Under the pieces are notes generated by a model, which saw only the letters and a list, made by a program, of their open reading frames with translations, did not search any database and was not told the DNA's origin. The position numbers and the translations under genes were made by a program. Of a stretch of 23,698 nt of DNA, positions 15,022 to 22,836 are shown in pieces. Source of the DNA: an uncultured Mycoplasmatota bacterium (lineage in GTDB: Bacteria > Bacillota_I > Bacilli_A > RF39 > UBA660); contig URLV01000017.1 in assembly GCA_900548725.1 (NCBI GenBank), forward strand, positions 1 through 23,698, given 5' to 3'. The first letter of the stretch is position 1; each line of letters begins with the position of its first letter.

Positions 15022-16272
15022 ATGAAAATGAAAAAGAAAAAAGGTTTTACTTTGATAGAAATAATAATATGTATAGCAATGTTAGCAATAATATCTGTAG
15101 GAAGTATTATAGGTATAAATTTAGTAAATAAGAATTTAGTCAAAAAAGGATTAGAACAAATTACTGATAAAGCTATAAAGGCAACACAGGTTTATATTGA
15201 AACTAATAATGAAGCACAAAATCAATTATATGAAAAACAAAATGCTTTATATTTGCCAATTAAAGTTTTAGTTAATGAAGGATTATTAAGCTTGAAGGGT
15301 ACTAATTTATCTGAAAAAGATATAAAAAATCAGTACACAATTACAGCTTTATCAACTCCTACAGGAAATGAAGAAGATTGTGTAGATATAAGTACTAAAA
15401 CTAGTTGGGACGAATCAAAAGCAATATATATATGTACTTACAATAAAGCAAATGATGGTAAGGATGGTCAAGATGGTTCTACCATTATTGGTGGTGATAC
15501 TACAATAATAAATAATTTGATAACAATAAATTCAAATCAATATATTGCAAAGGGTGCAAATCCAAATAATTGGATAAAATTTGATGATTTATATTGTAGA
15601 ATTGCAAAAGGTTCTAGTCGTGAAGATAAATGTGGTTATGTGGGGAAGCCAACAGATTATAGAGGTCAAAAAGAAAGTTATTTTAGAATTTTAAATATAA
15701 GAAACAATGAAATTGAAATAATATTTACAGACACAAATTATATAAGTCCAACAGTAAAAAAAAGTAGTGGCGGATATTATTATAATTCGACGAATAGTTA
15801 TCCGGATGTATGTGGTGAAAATTGCTCTAGAGGAATGAAAATTAATTCATCAATTCAGTCTTCACTTTTTTATGTCGGAAATGAAAAATGTTTTAAGAAA
15901 TATGAAGATGTTAAACGATCTATTGTTTCTTCTGGCGTTATATCTTATGCATCTGTAGGTAATAGAGACAAGGCATCTTCAAGAATGCTTTTATATAATG
16001 AATATATTAATACATTTGAAGAAGGAGTTACATGGCTTCCAAATTCATTATATCTTGGTTCTGCTTTAACATCAAGCGGATATAAATATGATATTGATTA
16101 TAATTACAATGGTAATAATAGTTATGTATATCCAATATTCAGAGTTATTTTAAGTGATAAAGTTGAATTAGTAAAAGAAGATTGTGCTAATTCTACAACT
16201 GCAGGTTCGGTGGACTGTCCGTACAAAATTAATATTAAAGAAGATAATTATTGTGGTCTTGCGTGGGAGTAA
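15022..16272 (+). CDS. Prepilin-like protein A with variable C-terminal domain
   Basis: 416 residues. A basic leader MKMKKKKG, then FTLIE: type IV prepilin cleavage is expected after G8, with E13 at +5, followed by a hydrophobic helix to about residue 36. Residues 34-184 are encoded by DNA identical to the next gene and include a short collagen-like GKDGQDGS segment (146-153). From residue 185 the sequence differs: a Cys-containing domain with ESYFRILNIRNNEIEIIFTD, GEGVTWLPNS-type sequence and a VDCPYKINI ending. The same ending type is seen in the truncated gene at 2-1519. It is probably assembled by type IV pilus or Com machinery encoded elsewhere and displayed outside the cell. Base composition of the variable part is less AT-rich (more CpG) than the neighbours. 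Confidence 0.85.
   Translation: MKMKKKKGFTLIEIIICIAMLAIISVGSIIGINLVNKNLVKKGLEQITDKAIKATQVYIETNNEAQNQLYEKQNALYLPIKVLVNEGLLSLKGTNLSEKDIKNQYTITALSTPTGNEEDCVDISTKTSWDESKAIYICTYNKANDGKDGQDGSTIIGGDTTIINNLITINSNQYIAKGANPNNWIKFDDLYCRIAKGSSREDKCGYVGKPTDYRGQKESYFRILNIRNNEIEIIFTDTNYISPTVKKSSGGYYYNSTNSYPDVCGENCSRGMKINSSIQSSLFYVGNEKCFKKYEDVKRSIVSSGVISYASVGNRDKASSRMLLYNEYINTFEEGVTWLPNSLYLGSALTSSGYKYDIDYNYNGNNSYVYPIFRVILSDKVELVKEDCANSTTAGSVDCPYKINIKEDNYCGLAWE
15119..15573 (+). repeat. 455-bp direct repeat, copy 1
   Basis: Identical by eye over its whole length to 16368-16822, with a period of 1249 bases. It encodes the shared middle part of the two prepilin-like proteins. Both flanks diverge sharply. Confidence 0.95.
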
Positions 16273-16276
16273 TTTA

Positions 16277-17467
16277 ATGAAAAATAAAAAAGGTTTTACT
16301 TTAATAGAAATAATAATATGTGTTGGAATGCTTACAGTAATAGCAGTAGGAAGTATTGTAGGAATACATTTAGTAAATAAGAATTTAGTCAAAAAAGGAT
16401 TAGAACAAATTACTGATAAAGCTATAAAGGCAACACAGGTTTATATTGAAACTAATAATGAAGCACAAAATCAATTATATGAAAAACAAAATGCTTTATA
16501 TTTGCCAATTAAAGTTTTAGTTAATGAAGGATTATTAAGCTTGAAGGGTACTAATTTATCTGAAAAAGATATAAAAAATCAGTACACAATTACAGCTTTA
16601 TCAACTCCTACAGGAAATGAAGAAGATTGTGTAGATATAAGTACTAAAACTAGTTGGGACGAATCAAAAGCAATATATATATGTACTTACAATAAAGCAA
16701 ATGATGGTAAGGATGGTCAAGATGGTTCTACCATTATTGGTGGTGATACTACAATAATAAATAATTTGATAACAATAAATTCAAATCAATATATTGCAAA
16801 GGGTGCAAATCCAAATAATTGGGTAAATTTTGATAGTCTTTCTAAAAGAATTTCATATACTGAAACTACTGATATTAAATTTAGAATATTATCTATAGAC
16901 AAAAATAAAATAAACCTTATAGTTGCTGATAAACTTGGTGCTAGTCAGATTGGAAGATATAGGGTGTGTGAAAATATTAATATTAATAGTGATGATAGTA
17001 TGGCTAGGCAATTAGACGATTGTTATGGAATTAAGTTAAATTCAAATTGTTTTGTAGAATTTAAAAATTTTACAATTTCTATTGTTGACTCTCAACATAT
17101 AGCAGCGTATACAACTTTGAAACTTCGTAGTTCGAGTGGCGAATATGATACTACAATGAATGCAAGAATCATTTTGTATCACGAAATACAAAATACTTAT
17201 GATGATGGCACTTCTTGGTTGCCTACAAATTTCTTTTATGGTTATACTCAATATAGAGATATTTCAGGTAATTCAACTTCGAGAACAAACTTAATTAAAG
17301 ATAGTGATGGTCATGATATATATTTATATCCAATTTTTGCATTGAAATTAGGAGAAAACGTTGAATTGGTTGAAGATGATTGTTCAAAAAATGGAAATGA
17401 GACTTCAGGTACAGAAGAATGCCCTTATAAAATAAATATAAAAAATAATTATTGTGAATTGGATTAG
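16277..17467 (+). CDS. Prepilin-like protein B with a different C-terminal domain
   Basis: 396 residues from ATG 16277, supported by GGGAG at 16265-16269 and by alignment with the leader of gene A; the open frame before it is only the end of gene A read in another frame. Leader MKNKKG^FTLIE. The first helix differs from gene A at many bases, residues 32-182 are identical, and the C-terminal half again differs (IKFRILSIDKNKINLIVADK, DDGTSWLPTNFF, then EECPYKINI with a final NYCELD). It keeps the same fold landmarks as gene A (FRIL strand, TSWLP segment, YPIF(R/A) strand, CPYKI end), so the domains are homologous but far apart. No clear terminator follows, so read-through toward the SpoVIF-like gene is possible. 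Confidence 0.85.
   Translation: MKNKKGFTLIEIIICVGMLTVIAVGSIVGIHLVNKNLVKKGLEQITDKAIKATQVYIETNNEAQNQLYEKQNALYLPIKVLVNEGLLSLKGTNLSEKDIKNQYTITALSTPTGNEEDCVDISTKTSWDESKAIYICTYNKANDGKDGQDGSTIIGGDTTIINNLITINSNQYIAKGANPNNWVNFDSLSKRISYTETTDIKFRILSIDKNKINLIVADKLGASQIGRYRVCENININSDDSMARQLDDCYGIKLNSNCFVEFKNFTISIVDSQHIAAYTTLKLRSSSGEYDTTMNARIILYHEIQNTYDDGTSWLPTNFFYGYTQYRDISGNSTSRTNLIKDSDGHDIYLYPIFALKLGENVELVEDDCSKNGNETSGTEECPYKINIKNNYCELD
16368..16822 (+). repeat. 455-bp direct repeat, copy 2
   Basis: Identical by eye to 15119-15573. The repeat begins within the coding sequence for the membrane helix and ends at the Trp codon before the variable domain. Confidence 0.95.
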
Positions 17468-17491
17468 TTGTAATAATATGAAAAAATAATA

Positions 17492-17518
17492 ACATTTCCA
17501 AAAACAAAACATATACTT
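17492..17518 (+). promoter_or_regulatory. Possible late mother-cell (sigma-K/sigma-E type) promoter
   Basis: AC at 17492-17493 is 16 bases from CATATACTT (17510-17518), close to the sigma-K pattern (AC, 16 bp, CATAnnnTA). The inferred start would leave a leader of only about 10 bases, which nearly clips the SD, so the call is tentative. Confidence 0.3.
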
Positions 17519-17532
17519 AAGTGGGGGTATGT

Positions 17533-17775
17533 ATGAACTTAAACGATGAATTTTTTGGAAAAGTAAAAAATAAAACTAATGTAGATAAAGATACATTAGT
17601 AGATTTAGCTAAAAGATTAAATGAAGATAATATGAAAGATGAGACAGTTCTTAGAAGTATTATACGTGATTTATCTAAAATAACTGGAAAAAGTGTAAGT
17701 CTAGAAAAAGAACAAAAAATAATAGATACTATAAAAAAAGATAAAGTTCCTAAAAATATAGATAAATTTTTCTAA
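17533..17775 (+). CDS. SpoVIF-like stage VI sporulation protein
   Basis: 80 residues from ATG 17533; GGGGG at 17523-17527 is the SD, and the upstream in-frame GTG overlaps it. It matches the SpoVIF (YjcC) pattern I remember: NDEFFGKVKNKTNVDKDTLV start, DETVLRSIIRDLSKITGK centre, and an EKIVDxI-like end (here EQKIIDTIKKDKVP). In B. subtilis this small mother-cell protein is needed for the final steps of coat maturation and resistance. A possible sigma-K-type promoter precedes it and a terminator follows, so it is probably its own unit despite following the pilin genes closely. Confidence 0.78.
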   Translation: MNLNDEFFGKVKNKTNVDKDTLVDLAKRLNEDNMKDETVLRSIIRDLSKITGKSVSLEKEQKIIDTIKKDKVPKNIDKFF

Positions 17776-17777
17776 TA

Positions 17778-17803
17778 AAGTGTATAAATTTTACACTTTT
17801 TTT
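17778..17803 (+). terminator. Terminator of the SpoVIF-like gene
   Basis: A perfect 7-bp stem AAGTGTA/TACACTT with a 7-base loop and seven Ts, two bases after the stop. Confidence 0.85.
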
Positions 17804-17836
17804 ATGTTTTATATTTTAATTATTTTGATTTTAAAA

Positions 17837-17856
17837 TATAATATTATAAGAAGGTG
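17837..17856 (+). promoter_or_regulatory. -10 and SD of the cell-wall cassette
   Basis: A perfect TATAAT (17837-17842) and the SD AAGGTG (17851-17856) precede the hydrolase ATG. A convincing -35 is not seen. Confidence 0.45.
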
Positions 17857-17862
17857 TGTTGT

Positions 17863-18594
17863 ATGCTTAAAAATATAATGAATACTAAAATTAATTATAC
17901 TTTTAAAGATGTTGGAAGTAAGAATACTGTTATATTATTACATGGATGGGGTCAAAATATAGAAATGATGCAACCAATTGCAAATAAAATTAATGATAAT
18001 TATAATGTATTAAATATTGACCTACCAGGATTTGGTAAATCTAATGAACCAGATTATGCATGGTCCGTATATGATTATGCAAAATGTATTAATTGTTTTG
18101 TATCCGATTTAGATTTAAAACATATTGCTATTATAGGACATTCATTTGGCGGAAGAATAGGACTTATATATGCATCAATGTATAATTTAGATAAATTAAT
18201 ATGTTTAGGTAGTCCATATTGTAAAGAACTAAATAAATTACCATTAAAAACAAGAATTTATAAATTTATGAAAAAAAAATCTATTTTAAAACCTATTGCA
18301 AATATAATGAAAAAATATATAGGTTCAACTGACTACAAAAACGCAAGTGAAATAATGAGAGGTGTTTTAGTAAAATCAATAAATATAGATATGTTAGAAG
18401 ATATAAAAAAAATAAATTGTCCAACTCTATTAATATGGGGAGATAAAGATACAGCAGTGCCAATAAATAGAGCATATGAATTAAATAAATTAATAAAAAA
18501 TAGTAAACTAGTAGTGTATGAAAATTGTACTCATTATGCTTACTTAGAAAAATTAGATGAAGTATGTAATGAAATAAATAATTTCATCAAGTAG
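17863..18594 (+). CDS. Alpha/beta hydrolase
   Basis: 243 residues from ATG 17863, six bases after AAGGTG; an in-frame GTG at 17854 is part of that SD. Classic fold: oxyanion HGWG (27-30), nucleophile elbow GHSFGG (92-97, Ser94), acid in WGDKDTAVP (D196 or D194) and His224 in CTHYAYLEK. A short helical cap lies around residues 120-165. Cytoplasmic, with no signal peptide. The SD of the following MurF-like gene overlaps this gene's TAG, so it is the first gene of a three-gene cell-wall cassette. Its substrate is unknown; an esterase or amidase acting on a wall precursor or ligase product is a guess from context. Confidence 0.85.
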   Translation: MLKNIMNTKINYTFKDVGSKNTVILLHGWGQNIEMMQPIANKINDNYNVLNIDLPGFGKSNEPDYAWSVYDYAKCINCFVSDLDLKHIAIIGHSFGGRIGLIYASMYNLDKLICLGSPYCKELNKLPLKTRIYKFMKKKSILKPIANIMKKYIGSTDYKNASEIMRGVLVKSINIDMLEDIKKINCPTLLIWGDKDTAVPINRAYELNKLIKNSKLVVYENCTHYAYLEKLDEVCNEINNFIK

Positions 18595-18604
18595 GAGGTA
18601 AAAA

Positions 18605-20191
18605 ATGTATATAATATTTTTTAATATGTTGCTTTCTTTATTATATATAATAATTAGAAGTAAAAAAAACTTACATATATTACAACAAAATTTTTATAAT
18701 GAAAATAATAGATACATAAAATGGGGTAATAAAAATTTAAATAATGTTTTTAAATTGGATATTATTATACTATTAGTTAATATATTAAATATATGTATTA
18801 AAAACAAGTATATAGTTGTCATAAATATTTGTTATATATTATTATATTTTATTGAAAAAAATAATATAAATAAAGAACAAGTAAAGATACCACTTAAAGT
18901 AACTAGTAGAGTTAAAAGAATGATAGTTACTAATATAATATTATATTTAATACCATTTATAATATATTTATTTAATAAGAATATTTATATATTTAATTTT
19001 GTTTATTCATTAATTATTAGTTTAAATTTTTATATAATATTACTTTCTAATATTATTAATAAACCTATAGAGAAATGTGTTTTTATATATTATAAGAATA
19101 AGGCAATAAATAAAATTAAATCATATAAAAATTTAAATGTAGTTGGTATAACAGGTAGTTATGGTAAAACTAGTAGCAAAAATATATTGAATGATATTTT
19201 AAATGTTAAATATAACTCTATGTGTACTCCAAAGAATTATAATACTCAATATGGTTTGATTTTGACTATAAATAATTATTTAGATAAATTTAATGATGTA
19301 TTTATTACTGAAATGGGTGCATTTAAAAGAGGTAGAATAAAACTACTATGTAATTTAGTTAGACCTAAATATGGAATAATTACAAGTATAGGTACTGCAC
19401 ATTTAGATACATTTGGAAGTAGAGAAAACATTCAAAAAGGTAAATTTGAACTTATAGAATCATTGCCACCTGATGGATTGGCAATATTAAATATGGATGA
19501 TGAATATCAAGTTAGTTATAAAATAAAAAATAACGTTAAAGTTTTATGGGTTGGTATAGAAAATGAAAATGCTGATTTATACGCTAGTAATATAAAAGCT
19601 AGTAAAGATGGTATGTCGTTTGATATATATTTTAAAAAAGAAAATATAAAGCATACCTTTAATACAATATTATTAGGTAATAGTAATGTTTATAATATTT
19701 TAGAAGCAGTTGCTTTTTCAAGATATGTAATGAATATGAGCTTTGAAGAAATTAAATTAGGAGTTAAAAGAATCAAACCTATAACACATAGACTAGAAAT
19801 AAAAAATATGGGTGATAGAACAATAATAGATGATGCGTATAATTCAAATCCAGTAGGTTCTAAAATGGCATTAGATGTTTTAAAACTTATGGATGGATTA
19901 AAAGTAGTTGTTACTCCTGGTATGATAGAACTTGGTGATGAACAATATAATTTGAATAAAAAATTTGGCGAATATATAAGTGAAGTAGCAGATTATGTTA
20001 TTTTAGTAGGAAAAAAACAAACTGAACCAATATTAGATGGTTTAAAAGAAAAAAAATATAAAAATGATAAAATATTTCTAATAAACGATGTAAAAGAAGC
20101 TTTTGATATTATTGATAAAATAAAAGTTAAAAATAAACGTTCATATATATTACTAGAAAATGATTTACCTGATATATTTAATGAAAAGTAG
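18605..20191 (+). CDS. Membrane-embedded MurF-like Mur ligase
   Basis: 528 residues. The first about 155 residues replace the usual soluble UDP-binding domain with about five hydrophobic helices (near 2-18, 51-66, 68-83, 106-123, 129-150). A full Mur ligase core follows: P-loop GITGSYGKTS (181-190), NYNTQYGL, EMGA (236-239), AHLDTFGS (265-272), then the C-terminal domain with THRLEI and DDAYNSNP (409-416). The core is most like MurF, which adds D-Ala-D-Ala to the UDP-MurNAc-tripeptide, and the next gene is a D-Ala-D-Ala-type ligase. The membrane domain suggests a lipid-linked acceptor or a membrane-tethered complex, which is inference. A perfect AGGAGG precedes the start. Confidence 0.82.
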   Translation: MYIIFFNMLLSLLYIIIRSKKNLHILQQNFYNENNRYIKWGNKNLNNVFKLDIIILLVNILNICIKNKYIVVINICYILLYFIEKNNINKEQVKIPLKVTSRVKRMIVTNIILYLIPFIIYLFNKNIYIFNFVYSLIISLNFYIILLSNIINKPIEKCVFIYYKNKAINKIKSYKNLNVVGITGSYGKTSSKNILNDILNVKYNSMCTPKNYNTQYGLILTINNYLDKFNDVFITEMGAFKRGRIKLLCNLVRPKYGIITSIGTAHLDTFGSRENIQKGKFELIESLPPDGLAILNMDDEYQVSYKIKNNVKVLWVGIENENADLYASNIKASKDGMSFDIYFKKENIKHTFNTILLGNSNVYNILEAVAFSRYVMNMSFEEIKLGVKRIKPITHRLEIKNMGDRTIIDDAYNSNPVGSKMALDVLKLMDGLKVVVTPGMIELGDEQYNLNKKFGEYISEVADYVILVGKKQTEPILDGLKEKKYKNDKIFLINDVKEAFDIIDKIKVKNKRSYILLENDLPDIFNEK

Positions 20192-20205
20192 AAAGAAGGA
20201 TTTAT

Positions 20206-21369
20206 ATGAAAATAAAAGTTGGTATAATTTTTGGTGGAGAAAGTGTAGAGCATGAGGTTAGTATAATAAGTGCTATACAAGCAATTAATAATATAGATAA
20301 AGAAAAATATGATGTAGTACCTATTTATATTAGCAAAAATAAAGTATGGTATACTGGGAGTAAAATAGGTTATATAGAAGAATATAAAGATATTGATGCT
20401 TTAATAAAAAAATCAACAAGTGTTACATTATGTAAAAAAGATAATGAATTTTGTTTAATAAATACAAAAGGTGTTTTAAATAAAGTTGTAGAAAAAATAG
20501 ATGTCGCATTTCCAATAGTTCATGGACAAAATGTAGAGGATGGTACATTAAGTGGATATTTAAGTACAATAGGTATTCCAACTGTTGGACCAAATGTTCT
20601 ATCTGCAAGTGTAGGACAAGATAAAGTTGTTATAAAACAAATATTAAAAAGTGAAAATATTCCAGTTGTAGATTATGTATGGTTTTATGATACTGATTAC
20701 ATGAATGAAAAAGAAAAATATTTAAAAGAAATAAAAAAATTAGGTTATCCCGTTGTAGTTAAACCCGCTAACCTAGGTAGTAGTGTAGGTATAAACTTTG
20801 TAAAAAGTGAAAAATTAATAGAAGATGCAATAAATGAAGCCATAACATACGATACTAAAATTATAATTGAAAAAGCAGTTGATAACTTAATAGAAGTTAA
20901 TTGTAGTGTACTTGGAAATTACGAAAATCAACAAGTTAGTATGATAGAAGAAGTAATTACTGATAATTCAATATTAACATATAGTGATAAGTATGTTAAT
21001 GGTGGTGGAAAATCAAAAGGAATAGCTAGTACTAATAGAATAATACCTGCTAATATAGATAAAAAATTATATAAAGAAATAGAAGGTACTTCTTTAAAAG
21101 TATTTAAAGTTTTAAATTTAAGTGGAGTATGTAGAATAGATTATCTAATTAATAAAGAAACAAATGAATATTATGTTAATGAACCTAATACAATACCAGG
21201 ATCACTTGCATTCTATTTATGGGAGCCATTAGGAAAAAAATATAAAGAATTGCTAGATAATTTAATTACACTTGCTATTAAAGAATATAAAAATAAACAA
21301 AAAAAGAATTATTGCTTTGATACAAATATTTTAAAGAATTTTAATGGTCTAAAAGGTTCAAAAAAATAA
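20206..21369 (+). CDS. D-alanine-D-alanine ligase family protein, variant
   Basis: 387 residues, ATP-grasp. N-terminal GGESVEHEVS (10-19, with catalytic-type Glu15), HGQNVEDGTLSG (106-117; usual HGxxGEDGxxQG, so the GxxQ positions are altered), ATP site KPANLGSSVGI (186-196), a loop with SDKY (K262/Y263 kept, as in dipeptide-forming ligases), and NEPNTIPGSLAFYLWEP (325-341) instead of the common ExNTxPGFTxxS. These changes mark a side branch of the Ddl family. Together with the MurF-like gene it should make and attach a D-Ala-D-X dipeptide. D-Ala-D-Ala is likeliest because of the KY pair, but another second residue is possible. An SD (AAAGAAGGA) follows the murF-like stop, and a terminator follows the gene. 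Confidence 0.85.
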   Translation: MKIKVGIIFGGESVEHEVSIISAIQAINNIDKEKYDVVPIYISKNKVWYTGSKIGYIEEYKDIDALIKKSTSVTLCKKDNEFCLINTKGVLNKVVEKIDVAFPIVHGQNVEDGTLSGYLSTIGIPTVGPNVLSASVGQDKVVIKQILKSENIPVVDYVWFYDTDYMNEKEKYLKEIKKLGYPVVVKPANLGSSVGINFVKSEKLIEDAINEAITYDTKIIIEKAVDNLIEVNCSVLGNYENQQVSMIEEVITDNSILTYSDKYVNGGGKSKGIASTNRIIPANIDKKLYKEIEGTSLKVFKVLNLSGVCRIDYLINKETNEYYVNEPNTIPGSLAFYLWEPLGKKYKELLDNLITLAIKEYKNKQKKNYCFDTNILKNFNGLKGSKK

Positions 21370-21373
21370 AATT

Positions 21374-21395
21374 AAGTACAATAAGTACTTTTTTT
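21374..21395 (+). terminator. Terminator of the cell-wall cassette
   Basis: A 6-bp stem AAGTAC/GTACTT with a 5-base loop and a T-run, five bases after the ddl-like stop. Confidence 0.8.
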
Positions 21396-21439
21396 GTTTA
21401 GAAAATTAAATAATATACCATAATATAATTGGTGATATC

Positions 21440-22075
21440 ATGGATATATTAAATGCTTTATTTAGAACAATATTTTTTTACTTTTTTGTAGTATTTGCAT
21501 ATAGAATAATGGGGAAAAGAGAAATAAGCCAACTAGAAGTTATAGACTTAATAGTATCTATTCTAATGGCAGAATTAATTGCAATAAGTATCGAAAATAT
21601 AAATGATTCCATAGTACTAGCAATTATACCAATTACTGCACTTGTTATATTAGAAATAATATTAGCAAAATTTTCATTAAAATCAAGAAAATTTAATAAT
21701 CTTATGGGCGGTAAACCAAGTATTATTATAAGCAATGGAAAAATAAATTATAAAGAGTTAATAAAAAATAGATATAGTTTAGATGATATATTATTAGAAT
21801 TAAGACAAAAAAGTATTAAGTCAATAAATGATGTTGAATATGCAATATTAGAACCTAACGGTAAACTAAGTATATTTAAATATAATATATTAAAAACAAA
21901 AAGTGATTTTCCTATGCCACTAGTTATAGATACTGAAATACAATATGAAACATTAAAATATATTAATAAAAGTGAATCTTGGTTAATAAATAATTTACAT
22001 AATAAAAAAATATTATTAAATGATGTATTCTATTCATTCTATGAAAATAATAAAATATATATTATAAAAAAATAG
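21440..22075 (+). CDS. DUF421 (YetF-type) membrane protein
   Basis: 211 residues. Three N-terminal hydrophobic helices with the family motif YRIMGKREISQLEVIDLI (about 21-38), then a soluble domain with NLMGGKPSIIISNGKIN and LDDILLELRQKSI, and a NDVEYAILEPNGKLS strand pair. DUF421 proteins are widespread in spore formers, and some members sit in the spore inner membrane and affect resistance. The function here is not known. SD GGTGAT (21431-21436) precedes the ATG. A TATAAT at 21424-21429 is too close to the SD to give a normal leader. Confidence 0.9.
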   Translation: MDILNALFRTIFFYFFVVFAYRIMGKREISQLEVIDLIVSILMAELIAISIENINDSIVLAIIPITALVILEIILAKFSLKSRKFNNLMGGKPSIIISNGKINYKELIKNRYSLDDILLELRQKSIKSINDVEYAILEPNGKLSIFKYNILKTKSDFPMPLVIDTEIQYETLKYINKSESWLINNLHNKKILLNDVFYSFYENNKIYIIKK

Positions 22076-22133
22076 CCTTGAAAAAAATTACCATGTATTA
22101 TATTATTAATGTATAAGGTATCAAGGTGGTAAT
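22076..22133 (+). promoter_or_regulatory. Candidate RNA pseudoknot covering the SD of the next gene
   Basis: CCTTGA (22076-22081) complements TCAAGG (22121-22126), and ATTACCA (22087-22093) complements TGGTAAT (22127-22133). The two pairings interleave, so together they would form an H-type pseudoknot with stacked 6- and 7-bp stems. The 3' strands contain the SD AAGGTGG and end two bases before the ATG, so folding would hide the ribosome site. Seen by eye only and could be chance. Confidence 0.3.
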
Positions 22134-22135
22134 AT

Positions 22136-22834
22136 ATGAATAAAAAATTATCAGGTATAATAGGAATTATACTAAGTGTAATATTATTAGTATATTTTGA
22201 AACATATGCTTATAGATTACTTAGTTTAATACATTTTAATATTAATAATTATAGTAATGTAGTTAGAATGATAATAGATATAGTAATTAAATTAGTGATG
22301 TGTTTTATTATATTTATATTATATAAAAAAGATTTTAAACATAGTAAGAGAGATAGTAATATATTTAAAAGTACATTAATAATGGTTATATCTTTAATAG
22401 GTTTAGTGCTTGTTATGTACTTATTTAATTATGTTATAAATTATTTGGGAGATATATTTAAAGTAAAAATAATACATAACAGTTTTTATAATATATTTGA
22501 TAAAAGACTTGATATATATTTAGTAATTAAAATTATCAAAGATTATATAATAACACCATTTTTATATTGTTCTATAATATTCTTAAGTATTGATAAGCTT
22601 ACTAGAAGAGATGATACGTTTACTTTGTTAAGTGGATTACTAGCAAGTATATGTTATGCCTTAACATTAAGAGGAACAGTTACTTATTTAATAATAAATT
22701 CATTAAGTACATTTTTATTATTTAGTTTACTTGCAATATTATATAAAAAAAATAATAGTATATGGTTTAGTATAATACTTTATGGCTTATATTTAATTTC
22801 TAGTGGTGTAATAATAAAATATATAGGGTGGTAA
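22136..22834 (+). CDS. Multi-pass membrane protein, apparently inactive CPBP paralogue
   Basis: 232 residues with about seven hydrophobic helices. Its C-terminal half can be laid over the CPBP protease encoded next: ITPFLYCSIIF over LGPFYEEGIFR, SGLLASICYAL over SGSLFGILHVF, and FSIILYGLYLISS over FTVGLHFLNNFIS. At each active-site position the catalytic residue is replaced (EE by YC, R by F, the two His by Tyr, Asn by Leu). It therefore looks like a pseudoprotease partner. The gene ends two bases before the ATG of the protease, and the SD of the latter lies in its last codons, so the pair is coupled. I cannot name a function. Confidence 0.6.
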   Translation: MNKKLSGIIGIILSVILLVYFETYAYRLLSLIHFNINNYSNVVRMIIDIVIKLVMCFIIFILYKKDFKHSKRDSNIFKSTLIMVISLIGLVLVMYLFNYVINYLGDIFKVKIIHNSFYNIFDKRLDIYLVIKIIKDYIITPFLYCSIIFLSIDKLTRRDDTFTLLSGLLASICYALTLRGTVTYLIINSLSTFLLFSLLAILYKKNNSIWFSIILYGLYLISSGVIIKYIGW

Positions 22835-22836
22835 TT

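Noticed and set aside
16184..16276. Upstream extension of the second prepilin
   Set aside because: The extension reads the end of the first prepilin in another frame. The leader MKNKKGFTLIE and the SD fix the start at 16277.
15574..17467. Diversity-generating retroelement acting on the variable pilin tips
   Set aside because: No reverse transcriptase, no template repeat and no adenine-specific pattern is visible. The difference between tips is whole-domain, not scattered sites.
17468..17500. ATGAAAAAATAA after the second prepilin, possibly the stump of a third copy
   Set aside because: Only a few bases resemble the prepilin start, and poly-A starts are common in this AT-rich DNA.
21424..21429. 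TATAAT as the promoter of the DUF421 gene
   Set aside because: It would start transcription inside the SD, leaving almost no leader; it is probably chance in AT-rich DNA.
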